Positions 37,501-51,800 of a DNA stretch of 64,000 bases are shown piece after piece. Made by a program: the position numbers and the translations under genes. The notes beneath the pieces were generated by a model. It was not told where the DNA came from and did not search any database. It saw nothing but the letters and a program-made list of their open reading frames with translations. This DNA comes from Echinometra lucunter (lineage: Eukaryota; Echinodermata; Echinoidea; Camarodonta; Echinometridae). How positions within the stretch are numbered: the first letter of the stretch is position 1; every line of letters begins with the position of its first letter. The stretch lies in NCBI GenBank assembly GCA_029962745.1, contig CM057152.1, forward strand, positions 22,525,176 through 22,589,175, read 5' to 3'.

Positions 37501-39781
37501 ACTAGGAGAGTTAGATTAGTTGTATATCAACACAGGTGTCTAACATGAGATTTGGAGATTATTGAAATTGTTAAGAAACTCACTTACTTTCCCTTAAAGG
37601 TACTTGCACTGCACAAAGAAATAAGTATATGGTACCACACACAAATCTGGCATGAATGTTACCCCTGAACTTTTCAGCTTTTTCTTGTCATATTTCCAAT
37701 GTGAGGGCATTTGAGGAGCAATCCTTTCTAGGGGACATGTTTACTATTATATTCTTTCTAACTGACATGGAAAGAATTAGAAAGCTCACAATTTATTTTT
37801 CGCCTTTCCAAGAACTCAAGCTTCTCTTATAATCCTTACCGTTAAAGCGGTCTTTGTGGTGTGACTTAACCATGATATCCAGCAGTCTCGGACACCACAT
37901 GATGACTCCAAGAGTGCGATCATGGTTATCACTGCCACCTTCAATGATGCTCTTTACCTCGGCCATCACAATGTCCGGAATCTGATGCTCTGCATGTCAG
38001 GGGGGGGGGGGGGGAGGGGAGGGATCAAGTTTTGATCATTAGATTTTTTTTACACAATTCACTCCAAATTTCAGAGAACAATGACGTATACTTTCAGGAG
38101 ATTGCTTATTATATCACATTGACTCCCTCACAGGTTCGGGTTGTATATAATCATCATTAAACACCAATAATGAAGCATTATATCAAAGCAAATACGATCA
38201 TTAAACGGCATTTTTTTTCTTTTTTACACAACTTAATCGAAATGAAGCATTATATCAAAGACATAGTGAAGCATTTAATATATCAAAGACATGATATTAA
38301 AGTATACTGTAGCACTGTAATTTAACTACCCCATTAATCTTTAATATTTCCAACTCAATCATGTACGTTGTTCAACTTCATATATGAACATAAAACATGC
38401 AGACCACGGCATCACCAGTGACTCAAAGGTATTCTTCAAGTTGATATCATAGATATGTAATAAATTTACTAGACGGAAAGCAGCATGCGCGGATATCACT
38501 ACGCGAATGGCATTAGACCCCGCCTCTTTCGGATCATTTGAAGGGGCCGATAAGCACCCGTTATCGCCATGATATCGATAACACTGTTGCACATATCAGT
38601 TTTATTGTTACAGTTTGATTTAATGCGCATTTGTTGCGCATAAGTTGCACATTTGTTGAGCATTTATTGCGCATGTGGTAAGCTGATGGGCGTAATATTT
38701 CAAAACGTGTACAAACGCACTCTACTCGTTGGAAGCATCTTACAAAATGAATTATTCATTTTTGATCATGAATACCGATGGGTGCTTAGGTCGGCCTTCT
38801 AAAAGATCTGGACAAAATGGCGAAGCTTTAGGGGCCTGCTTCATACCCACCATGTATTCTGTTGTATAGCTTGTATTTGGTTGGATCCATCAATTGGAAA
38901 CCATCCTCCAGTTCTCTACTGACCTCTCTAACTGCTTTCTTGGCCTCTCTGTCACCTCCATGGACAATATGAACTGTTTATCAAATCAATCATAATCATT
39001 TCATTTTACAAAACAAACAAACAAAAAACTATATGATTTTTTAAACATTTCAACATTTCAACTGACACACATTCAGTAATAAACGATCAATAAATTTGAA
39101 GTAAATTTTTGATTTATTTAAACCTTTAAAATTCTTTCTGCATTACAAAATGGCCTACAACACTTATTAGTTTACAAATATTTTCATTTTCATTCCCTCC
39201 ATTTGTTTTTATTTTTATCTAAAAATAAGAAAAGAGTGAATTACAATCGTGCTTTGTATTGGAAAATACAGGTTTTGCTTATACTTTTCTTTTCTTATTT
39301 TTTGGACAAATGTGAAAATTATATAATTTCATTAAATGCTCTCATTCACTAGTGATGACAGACTGATGGCTATAGTAACAGTAGGTTGTCATGAACCTCT
39401 TACCTGAATCTATTTCAAGCACTGCATCCTCACTCATAGGGATACAAGATGGAACTGCCTCCGGCTGATTTTCTCCTGGACCTGATGGAGATAGACCATG
39501 AAATAAAAAATCTTAAGATGGAAAATGTACTGAACAGAGAGAGAGAGAGAGAGAGAGACAGAGGGAGAGAGAGAGACAGAGAGAGACAGAGAGAGACAGA
39601 GAGAGAGGGGAGATATGAGGATGGGAGGTGAGAAGAGACAGAGACAGAAAATTGGTGATGAAGAAAAGGATCAAGAGAGAGAGAGAGAGACAGGCAGACA
39701 GGCAGACAGGCAGACAGACAGATAGACAGAGACAGTGACATAAAGAGGGAGAAAGGGGATAGAGAAAGAAAAGGAGATGAA

Positions 39782-39828
<47 letters not shown>

Positions 39829-42800
39829 ACAGCGACAAAGACACAGAGACGCAGAGACGCACAGACAGACATAGAAAAGGAAAGATGTAGAGCAGGGAAA
39901 AAATATGGGGAAGACAGTGGGAAAAGCAAGGTCAGGGGCTCTTTTCTCGAAACCATCTTAAGTCTATAAGTTCATGAATATCGCACTGAAACACATATCA
40001 ATTCTACAACACACGTTTCAATGGGATGCCAAAGAAGTTAGACTTATGACGGTTTCGAGAAACTGACCCCAGGGGAGAAGAGGGTGGGATATATCACAAG
40101 ACAGAAATAGCAAGAGTGGGGAGAAATAGCAAGAGAGATAGAGGGGGCAGTACAATCACATTCCTAACAAAAATATGGTACAACTGGGAGAAAGGATGTG
40201 CATGTAGGCTCCTATAAGAGATACTTAGAAAGAGGAAGTGTATCATACAAAAATGAAATAATCATTGTAACCACTGAAAGGCAATGGGTATACATTATAA
40301 TGATGAAAAAACAAACAGAAGAACATATGAAAGAGATCATCACAGACAAAGACAGACTGGAAGGAACTAGCATAGTGACTGAAGGATGATGAAAAAGAAC
40401 TAACAGTAAAAGCAGAAAACATCGTATTTCATTTTTTAAAAAGACTGGACACTTAAGAATGTTTCACTGGTCATTTAAAATCTTCACAACGGCTGGTGCC
40501 TCTCGGGAGCATCAAAACCATATTCAGAAGTGAAGTGGTGTTTTATAAATCAACATTCAACAGGACCCCAGGTTTATGGAGTGCACATCCAACATTAAGA
40601 TTTTTGAAAAATTACAAAGATAGAAAGCTCTCTTAAACAACGCTCAGCAATTGATGAAATTTTTCTACAAATTCATACTAAGAATATCATGTATTCTTTA
40701 CCTGTCCATTGCTTTACAATGGCTTTGACAAAGCTTGGCAACTTCATTTCATTTGGCTCGGCTCTGCACTTCACTCCACTATTGTTCAGTTTGAAGTGAT
40801 CCACAAATCTCTGGGAGAAGGCTTCCACAAACATCGGGTGTGAAGGAGACAAAGTTTTGTCCCACAGCAGTGCCAAACGATGCTCTTTACTTGCCGCATC
40901 CTTCAAGATCAAGTCTGAGGAGGAAGACACAGAAAACTAGAAATATCACTGAAGGTTATACCCCCGCCCCAACGTGTGTGCTAAACTTCCTGAGCATTGT
41001 TCGAAAAGTGAGGAAGTGTTAGATCTGCAATATTTCCTCATGATTTTTTGCCACGATATGCCATTGTTATAGCAATGCAGTTTCACACAGATTAAAAAAT
41101 TTGTCTTGCACATCTTCATTCCGAGACCAATGTGCACGCCAAATTTCATGAGCATTGGTCACAAAATGAGGAAGTAGTTTGATCAACAAGATTTGCAACT
41201 TACCAACTGACTGACCGCCCGGCCGACTGACCATATGCTGATTCCTATATTATACCAAAAAAACTTTGTTTGGCAGGGGTATAATTATGATGTACCATAC
41301 CATAGAGAAAAACATCATATCACCACGTGAGGAGGACATTCATGACAGGAATAATTTGAAGCCTTATTCGATCAGTTTTTGTTCTTTGAATGGGCAACAC
41401 CAGTGTTTTTCTTTTAGTAGCACTACATTTCACTTCGAGAAAGTCATGTATTACTGAAATTTGACAAAAAGTAGGCTGAAAGTTGTAATGTTGCCAATTT
41501 GCATAGAAAACAGTAATTTTGAACATTGGAACACATTGCCAGTTAAGAAATATTAGTGCTTAATTTTATTTTCAATCTTTTTAGCATCAAACAACAAATA
41601 TCAAACAAACAAAATAGGCACAGTGTATTAATAAAGCAGAATATTTGGCAATTTCCTCTCATGTATTTGGTATTAGAGCTCTGCGTCACAAGTTATCGGG
41701 TCAATTGGTCAAAACCTAATTGACTGTGGACCCTTTGTAACAAAAGGGTTAAGTGATACACATGAACACTGGAATCTTTTTGGCTATCAGCAGACATGTG
41801 AACATATTACTTCTTAGTATCAGGGGTATTGTGGTCCAGTGGATATGTTACCAGACTGTGGATCACAAGGTTTTGGGTTCAAGTCCCGTCATGGCAGTAA
41901 TGTCTCTTGTAAGACATTTATCAACATTTGCCACTCTAAACCCGGGTGTAGTGAATGGGTACCCGGTAGGAAGGAATTCCTTGAAATGCTGGGGTCTGTA
42001 ATGGCAGCCATGCTAAAGGCTGGAGGGCCAGGAGTGTCCCGTTATGACAGATATGACCACAATACAAGAACCCACTTCTAGTTATTATTTCAACAGGTTC
42101 ATTTATTCATAAATAAAAACAACAAAACAGCAAACAACAAACAAAAGAACAAAAAATAAATGAAATGTCCCCACTGGCAGACAGCATGAGCAGTGACATT
42201 CTTTTTTTTTTTTTCCTTTTTTTTCAGCAGTAACATTCTGATGTATGTATTTGTACAGAAACTAAACTGAGGCTATTTCGTTCTATTTCAAGATCATGCT
42301 AGTTTTCAAAGGATAATGATAATCATTTTTAATTCATAAGAAACATCCTCATTACATTAATGATAATCACATACGCTGAATATTTCTTTAAAATTCTAAA
42401 ATCTATTTCATAAAGAAAAAATGATTGACAGAGTCAGAGTGAAACAAATTAAAAGTAGATACAATACTAGACTCTCGTTACACTATCAATTTCTCTTCAA
42501 AGCTTCACGTAACTTCCACACAAGTAATCCATTTTCCTACATATCATATTATTAAATGAGAATCTTTCTTGACTACAATCTTGAAATAAAATATGCTAGT
42601 TCAATTGATAAATCTACAAACTTTTATACTTCCAATATGCAAAAACTAAACACAACAAAAAAGCAACTCCCCCCTAATTCAAAGTAGCATAACTTTTTAA
42701 TGAAAAAGTCTTGAGCAAAATAATTTGGCAGGAGTGTTACTTCACTTATTGAATTACTTCTGTGTGAAAATGAGATTGATCCGTCAACTCATGCATGAGC

Positions 42801-45800
42801 GAGCAAACATTAAAGGCAAAAATGTCACTTTTCAAAAGTCACAAGAGTCATTTTGGGGCTCTGTGAAACAAACCTGTGGCGAATTTGAATTCTTCCATTG
42901 TTTGATCCAGTCATGCCTACATGTATCCCTGACACTTTTCATGTTTATCACAGTTTGGGTGAACATAGTTTTTTGAGAAAAATGATGTTCAGCCCTCCTA
43001 AATCTGCAAAATCCATTCAGTTTGTGGGAAAAACTGGCATCAACCAACATGAGTCAGCACATTATGTGAAAATACCAGGTATTCGTTTTTTCCGGCATTA
43101 AACAGTAAGTTTTCAGTATTTATTGCTTCATCGTTCACAATTTTTTCACTCAACCCTGGCACAACCTCGAAAAACATCAACAATACTTTTAAAAATGCCA
43201 GAAAAATTTGTTTCACAAATCCCCCAAAATGACTCTTGTGACTTTTGAAAAGTGACATTTTTGCCTTTAATGTCTGCTCACTCATGCATGACTTGACAGA
43301 TCAATCTCATTTTCAAACAGAAGTTAGTCAATAAGTGTAGGAACACTCCTGCCAAATTATTTTCCTGAAAACGTCTTCGTTAAAAAGTTATGCTAATTTG
43401 AATTAGGGGGGAGTTACTTTTTTTGTTGTGTTTATTTAGGAAGTGTATACATTTTGTTGTAACAACTTTATAATCAAGTCCATCTGTATATACTGTAATT
43501 TGTAACTCACAATGTGAAGGAGTTGCACAGTCATAACACTGAGGAGGTGGCATGGTGGGGAATTCCCATTTCTAAGAACCCCGGTAACCAATGAGCAGTA
43601 TAAATGTATGTAGCTTCCTAATAGTGTTCCGATGAACTATTAAGATTGCAACAGCATGAGTCACAGCAGTGTTTTGATCAAGAGATGTTAGGGCCGGAGG
43701 CACTGTTTCTTAATTACAATCTTTGAACAAACTATTCTGGTTCGACTGATAAATCCACACACTTTTATACTTCTAAATATGACATGTGCAAATTTGCAAA
43801 ACTATTTAAGAAGTGTACCTTATTCAAGTGAATCTGTATAGTTAAACTGTAATTTGCAACTCACAATGTGAAGGAGTTGCACAGTCATGACACTGAGCAG
43901 GCGGCATGGTGGGGAATTCCCATACCCCTAGATTTCTAAGAACCTTGGTAACCAATGAGCAATATACATGTATGTAGCTTCCTAATGGGGTTACGAAGAA
44001 CTATCAAGATTGCATCAGCATGAATTCACAGCAGTGTTTTGATCAAGAGATGTTAGGGAGGCACTCTTTCTTGACTACAACCTTTAAACAAAACTTTCTA
44101 GTTCAATTGATAAATCTACACACTTTTATACTTTCAATATGAGGAAAAACTCTTTAGGAAGTGTATACATTCTGTTTTAACACCTTATTCAAGTCTACCT
44201 GTCTAAGAGTTGCAAAGTCATTAACACTGAGAAGAAGTTTGGAAATCCCCATATCCCTAGATTTCTAAGAACCTTGGTAATCAATAAGTAAGACATGTAG
44301 CTTCCTAATAGTGTTATGATGAATTACATCCATCATGATAAGAAACTCTGAAATTAATTAGTCCAATGCACATCATGTGATAAAATACAATTCATGATGA
44401 TGTCACCATTTTGTTGAATTTACATGTACATCGCGCGTGCAATGCAAACACTACAATAGCGCTACAACCGTATAATGTTACCTAGAATCTAGATGTAGAA
44501 TCTCTGATTTCAAGAGTGCAGATTCTACTCTTTACTAAAGATGATGGATATAAACCAAATATAATTATACAGCCGTGAGAGGGTCTGGTAAAACTATGGT
44601 GCCCTGAGTAACACGAATATGACTATTTTCCAACCAGACCCTCTCACGGCCATATATATTTGTATACTATCAAGACTGTAACAGCATGAGTCACAGCAGC
44701 GTTTTGATCAAGAGATGTCACAATAGATCAACAATAGATCTAAGTTATGGATGGAGGATCAATTATTAAAATGGCAACTGCAAAAGCTGGGGCATGTTGT
44801 TGCAAAAATCCATGAAAAAATGCCCATATAAGGTCATGTGTCATGAGATCGCAGACTTTTGTGTTACATGGTGATTCTACCTTCAGTAGTGTACTTCTAG
44901 CTTTGAAAACTGATATCTCCTTTATAAGAACATGTATATGTATCACATCTGTGATAGTAAATGTATATATTTTCTGAAAGGAAATTAGGAGAAGATTCTA
45001 AATGCACACTAAAAATGGCACAAGGTGCAAGACAAAAGAATTATGTTAACATGAATATCAAAATTATAATAATTCTTATTATCTCATTGTTTTCAACACA
45101 ACTTTTTTCCGTGGCACTCCTAGGGCGGTTCTATTGTTATATTCTTACAGGAGACATTCAGACCTTTTCAACAAGGTGTAATTGTCTTCAGTTTATGATC
45201 ATGTAATAACTATAAAAAAAAATCATTAATATTTTTGCCCAAAAATATTAAAATTTATGAGCCACAGATATGAAGTGTTCTATAATGTATTTGGGACAGC
45301 CATGCTTATTTTTCAATCATAAGATGGTAAAGCTGAATTTAATGGTTCCATGACATATGCTCCGCTGACAATTGCTCTGAAAAGTGCGACAAGTCTCCGC
45401 GACAAATGCTCCGGGATAATTGCTCCACCAATATTTGCTCCACCAACATTTGCTCCACCAACATTTGCTCCACCAACATTTGCTCCACCGACATATGCTC
45501 CTCGGCATTTGCTCCGCCAACAATTGCTCCCCCGAAATATGCTCCGAAATTACGACATTTGCTCCACCGACATTTGCATATGTCGTGTCACTGAATATAA
45601 TAGCTTTAATTTGGAACCAGAAGTAAAGCCATATTGCAAGTTTTGACCAAAATACTGACATTTTCACAAAACTACTAAAAAATTTAATATCTGTAACGAT
45701 TTTGTACAGGCAGTGCCAATTTTCACCTAAAATTCCAAGTATTTCAGTTTTTAACACTATCACTGCTTAGCCAAGCTCACTTTTTAATCAAAAGTAAAGA

Positions 45801-48800
45801 GCAGTATATTAGCTTTGATTTGGTACAATATGAAGTCATAGGACAAGTTTTGACAAAAATATCAACATTTTTTTTTTTTTAAAGGCACTGTCCACTGAAT
45901 TTTTTCCATTCATTTTGTACATGTTGCACCGCTTCTGGCACCACCCCTTTGCTTTCCAAATATAAAAGGGTGTAACTAAAGTTTTATATTACCTATATCT
46001 ATAAAACTTTACAGACTAATCATATGAATACAGCTTTAATCCAATATCAAACTTATTATGTTAGCCTCAATGATTCTGATGAAAAATCATGATATACTTT
46101 GAAAGCACAAAATGTAACAGCACCACCCTTTTTTTTTTTTTTTTTTTTGGGGGGGGGGGGGGGGGCGAGTTCATGACACATGACCATAAATAAAAACTTT
46201 GCAAACACTGATACTGACAGGCAGTAATTCTAAATATACCTTGGGGTCACAATATACCTTGGAGGGCATGTGCCCCCCCCCCCTAAAAAAAAATCAAAAG
46301 TTTGTGTAAAAATGTTATTGTTATGAAAAAATAAAATAGACAGTAGGTACTTATGTCAGAAAGTCCACCATTTTGCATCTCAGCCCTCTTAGATAAGCAA
46401 AAATTTTCCAAAGGGAAGGGAGACACCCCCTCCCATTAGACCCCTCCCCCATGAGGGCGATCAATATTCACTTAAGTCATATGTGGTCATATTTAGTCAT
46501 ATTAGGTCATATAGTTAGGTGTATGTGCCCCCCTCCCGCCCAACATTAAACTCTGGCTACTGCCCTGCCATACAGGCCACTCAGGGCTTAGGGGACCAAT
46601 GAGATAACAGAAATTTATCTTTGATTTGTTTTGCTAAGTGATTATTAGGACTAAGCAATCGTACTTCACAATTTCTGGCATTCCATGTTCTTTTTATAAA
46701 ATGACCTACAATGAAACTCTAGCACTTATCTCTTGGAATATTGAGGCCTGTTTTCATTTTCCCCTCTAAAAATTTTTAAGGGTGGCATGACACTGCCAAT
46801 GAATGTTTTGATTGGTGCAATGAGACCCCAAAATATAAAGACTACAGGGTAACTTATGGCATGCACTTTGTGATTTTAGATTTTAGTCCAAATGACAGTC
46901 ATTTGAAGACAAAATATTGACATGAAGTAATATTCTGAGCTTGCACATTGTAACTGTTCATCTATACAAACAGGTACTTCATTGGTGAAAAGTTCTAATT
47001 AACCCATTTATGACAGGAATTATTTAAAGCCTAATTTAATCAGCTTTTATTCTTCAAATTGGCAACACCAACATTTTTATTTTATTGCTACATTTTTCTT
47101 ATAAAACATCATGTATCTGAAATGAATATAAATTGACAGAAATTATGATGAGAAGTCAAAAAGTTGCCAATTTGCAGGGGAAAATGGTGATTTTAAACTT
47201 TCTACCACATTGCCAATTCAAGGATTTTAATGCTATTTTCCTTTAAAAAAAAATTCAGCATCAAAGAATGAATAATGACGCAACCAAAATGGGCACAGTT
47301 TGTGTAGAATTTTTTGCTCTTTCTGCTCATGTACTTGGTATGATTTTTAGGGCTTTGCATCAAAAGATATTAGGCCAAACCACAAAATGTGGACCTCTGT
47401 CGCGAATGGATTAATGAAGCAGGGAATAAAATACACGGGGGCTCAGGGCGAATTCGCCCCCGAAACACCAAAAAGAGCCCTGGAAAACTAAAAAAGAGCA
47501 CCTGAAATTCTCATAGGGTCCAATGTAAACTGTAATACAATGTAGAAAATTTGAGTGGGTGGGCTCAGAGAGTAGCCCCGGAAAAAAAAAAAAAAAAATT
47601 TTCCCTGAAATGAAGTGAAAAAACTAAATCCTCGACCGCGCGCTGTTGAAATTTATGCCTCCGCAATTGCCAGATCGGAAATATATGGCACATTTATGTT
47701 GATTTTTTTATTTTCATGTATGAAATGACATCTTTGACCTTGTGACCCCCCAAATCTAACAAGACTATTATGAGACTTCCATATGCATACATGAGCCAAG
47801 TTTGGAGATGAACCGCCACAGAGTTGTTAAGTTATCGCAAGAACAAGCAATTTCCATGTATATAATGACCTGTATGACCTTTGACCTTTAACCTTGAGAC
47901 CCAAAAATCTAATCACATCATAGTCCCTCCCATATGCATACATATGCCAAGTATGAAGCTGCTCTGTCAAATGGTTGTTGAGTTATCACGAGAATGGACC
48001 ATTTCTATGTACATAATGAACTCTATGACTTTTGACCTTTGACCTTGAGACCTCAAAATCTAATTAGATCACTGTCCTTCCCATATGCATACATGAATCA
48101 AGTTTGAAGTTGATCCATCAAATGGTTGAGTTATCGCGAGAACGAACCATTTCTATGTACATAATGACCTCTATGACCTTTGACATTTGACCTTTGACCT
48201 TGAGACCCCCAAATCTAATCAGATCATTGTCCCTCCCATATGCATACATGTGCTAAGTTTGAGGTTGATCGGTCAAATAGTTGTTGAGTTATGGTGAAAA
48301 TGAACCATTTCTGTGTACATAATGACCTCTATGACCTTTGACCTTTGACCTTGTGACCCTAAATTCTAATTAGATCATTGTCCCTTCCATGCGCATACAT
48401 GAGCCAAGTTTGAAGCCAATCTGTCAAATGGTTCTTAAGTTGTCGCGAGAACAAGCCATTTTTATGTGTATCATTACCTCTATGACCTTGACCTTTGACC
48501 TTGACACTCCAAAATCTAATTAGATCACTGTCCCTCCCATATGCATACACGAGCCAAGTTTGAAGTTGATTCGTCAAACAGTTCTTAAGTTATCGCGAGA
48601 ACGAAAACGGGAGGGACGGACGGACGGACGGACGACCCGAAAACATAATGCCTCCGGCAACCACCTACGGTGGGCGGAGGCATAAAAATCATCAAAATCA
48701 TTTTAAACATGGTACACAAAGAAGGTGAATCTAAAAGTCAGGTTTAAGATGCATGAGCAGTCTCAAGAAAGGTTTGCTTTCTAAGGATAACTTTAGCTTA

Positions 48801-51800
48801 TCCCATTTCCTTTAATACTCATCCACTATAATTTATTGATAGGAAATTCTGACAAAGGTAAGGAAACAAAGTTCAAAATGTGAAAGTCATTGTTTTCATA
48901 TTAAACCCCACTCACAACCTGTCACAACAGTTTACCATTCTAAGAAAAACCACTTCCATCAAACTTTTTTTTTTGCTCAGTCATGTATGACAAGTTTACT
49001 TCAATAATACAAAGACAGGATTATTACAAGTCATAAATTGCTTGCAAATACACTTCTGGAAAGTAAACTAGTCATGTCAACTCCTCCACCATAAGAAATA
49101 AACGCATCAAGTTATACATGTACACCGAATCATCACAAGTACAAGAATTTTAATACACCATAATACCAAACAAAATTACAGTACTTAAGTACATGCAGAT
49201 ACCTAAAATCATGTAAATTGTCAACAAATGAGTCAATAATACAGTCCCCTATGGTACAACAATCTTGAAGAAGATGTGGAAAATGTTTGAATGTTGAAGT
49301 CACTTATAGTATTAAGTGCCATATTGCATGCACTCTTGGTCTTGAGGTATAATTTCTGGATTTCTGGAAACAAATCCATAAAATGGATGTAAAAATGTGA
49401 AGAAAATCATAAAAAGCTGATTGCAAAAGTACACTGAATGCTAACAATACTCATTCATGCATAAGGCCCATTCTAGGTCGTGTGTGTGTGACAAAAAAGC
49501 CTACGGAATTGGATTAGATCCGTCTTTTTGTTCATAGTTGTATAACTTAATATGTACATGTATCACCCTGCCCGAGGAAATAATGCTTTAGAAAAATGAT
49601 ACCGAGGTTTAAAAATAATAATTTGTAAACCTCAGTCCTGGGTTTTCTGTGCTTCTTTTTTCACTGAGTTTTGAATGTACATAAAATAAACATAACAATG
49701 TTTCCTATGTTTAAACTAGATGGATTCTCGACTGCGCGGAGTAAAAATTAATGCCTCCGCCCTTTGCCAGATCTGAAATATATTATTGCACATTCCTGTT
49801 TAAAACTCATAAATTCTCACTGGAGAATTATATCAAAGAGAAATCATGCTATGGTACAGCTAAAATACTATTGTCAATGCAATTACTGCATGTATAGTGA
49901 CCTTCGAATTCCGACCCCAACTCTAATCAGATCACTGTCACTCCAGTATGCATAAACCCGCCAAGTTTAAAGTCAACATATCAAACTGTTCAAGAGTTAT
50001 GGTGAGAACAGCTATTTTCATGTACATGTATATTATGACCTCTGTGACCTTTGACCCCATGACCTCTGACTTTAATCAAATCATTGTCATCCTAGTATGC
50101 ATACATGTGCCAAGTTTGAAGTTAACAATGTCGAACCACTCAAGAATTACCACGAGAACGGGCTATATTCATGTATATCCTCTGTGACCTTTGACCTCAT
50201 GACCACAAAATCTAATCAGATCATTGTCTTCCTAGTATGCACACATGGGCCAAGTTTGAAATTAATCCATCAAATGGTTCTTAAGTTATCGCAAGAACAA
50301 ACACTGGATGGACAGACAGACAGACAAGTGGACAGACAGGCAGACAGACAGGCGGACAGACAGACAACCCGAAAACATAATGCCTCCTGCCACGTTGTGG
50401 AGGAGGCATACAGAACAGACAGCCTTAATTAGTCACTTCAGTCCATAAGGTTTCTTAAAGGTTATGAACAGTATAATTGGTGAGGCCACAAAAAGCTGAA
50501 CGTTGAATTTCTTTCCTTTCAGCAAAATACTAACAAAACCAAGATGCTGTTTTTTTTTGTTTTTTTTTAATGAAGTTTTTTTCTTCCTCAAGTAGAATAT
50601 CAAACAAACCAAAGGCAAAAAATATTTTACATTCCTAGGCCACAGATATAATGACTTGCATCACACATCGTAAACCAAATAAAATATTTCAGATCCCTGG
50701 GCCAGAGACGTAACGACTTGCATCACACAACAGCAACCAAATAAAGAATTTTAGATCCCTGGGCCAGAGACATAACGACTTGCATCACACAGTGTAAACC
50801 AAATAAATATTTTGTGCATGTAACAAGCACAACATAGTGCTGTGATCATTGTGCAGGTAGCCATCAGAATGGACAAGGCCTAGTGTAGAGATTCGTGAGA
50901 CTTGACATGTCTGCACACAGTGCACAGTGTAGCTGTTATCTTGCATTCTTTTCAGATATTTACTCTAAAAATTCACTGAAAATTAAGAATGAAATATCAC
51001 ATGTGATCTCATGTTATGTATCATTCAATGCAAGAAGGACACTGTTAGACTATATTTAGCCAGTTTTATGCCAACTTTCTTTTTGCTACCAAAACTGTAC
51101 ACGAAGTGAGACAGAGGGCACTTACCTTGGAATGTCTGAGAAATATCCTTGTTATTTTTCATGACTTCGCAGAGACAAGAAGAGAGAAAGATGATTGCTT
51201 TACAGTGAGGTTCATCTTGATCCAGCTTTCTCATCACCTCTACAATCTCAGCTGCTACATTATCTCCTAAAGTTGAAGGAAAAATAAAGAAATCCAGTGA
51301 AGATTTTTTTTTCCCCCTCTCAGCACCTTTGCAACAATAAGGCCTCATTCAGACACAATGTAGTTAACACCTAAAAAAAAAAAACCACCTTACTCACTAA
51401 AGCAGCAGTTAATGCATGAATAAATGACAAGGAACAGTGTATTGACTTTCGAGAGTAATGAACCTTCTGATCTTTGACCTTTATGACCTTTTAGTGTACA
51501 CCCTGATCTTAAAGGAGAGTGTAACCCAGACATCAATGTGCTTCCAGTGAATGAAGAAGAACAAGAAGAGTAAACAGTGAAAGTTTGAGGAAAATCGGAC
51601 AATCTGTTCAAGAGTTATGAACTTTGAAAGTTTAAGTAAGTCCCTATTATGAGGATCCTTGAATTGGCAACTTCGCCAGCATCTGTGATGTCATCATGGA
51701 CAACTCTCCATTCATTTTGTACACAGAATTTAACATTTTCTTCATTTTCAAGACAGATAAACATTCTTTTGATTTATTGTTTGAGTATGACATGGCTATA

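Larger units (their letters stand above)
35282..38973 (-). other. Exons 6-8: TIR-like domain
   Basis: Exons 38973-38851, 37989-37840 and 35455-35282 encode about residues 187-335. Visible strand and helix pattern: VHIVHGGDREAKKAVREVS (strand A, helix A), RTLGVIMWCPRLLDIMV (strand C), then QKRVVHMCLGV (strand D) and HFPKLSGRMFISLE. The RVVxMCLGV plus HFP block resembles the TIR domains of BCAP (PIK3AP1) and BANK1. I cannot place a catalytic Glu of the NADase kind with confidence. Confidence 0.68.

Noticed and set aside
39430..39956. Long Leu/Ser-rich open frames on the - strand resembling membrane proteins
   Set aside because: They translate a (CT)n/(GACA)n microsatellite; no splice or protein signal beyond the repeat, apart from the small true exon 39404-39481 in another context.
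42540..44345. CRISPR-like array of repeats
   Set aside because: Units are 360 bp with no spacer structure, in a clearly eukaryotic intron; none of the tandem arrays here is a CRISPR.
45317..45763. 148-aa - strand open frame with repeated CWWSK
   Set aside because: Produced by the 15-bp minisatellite; all frames are open for the same reason.
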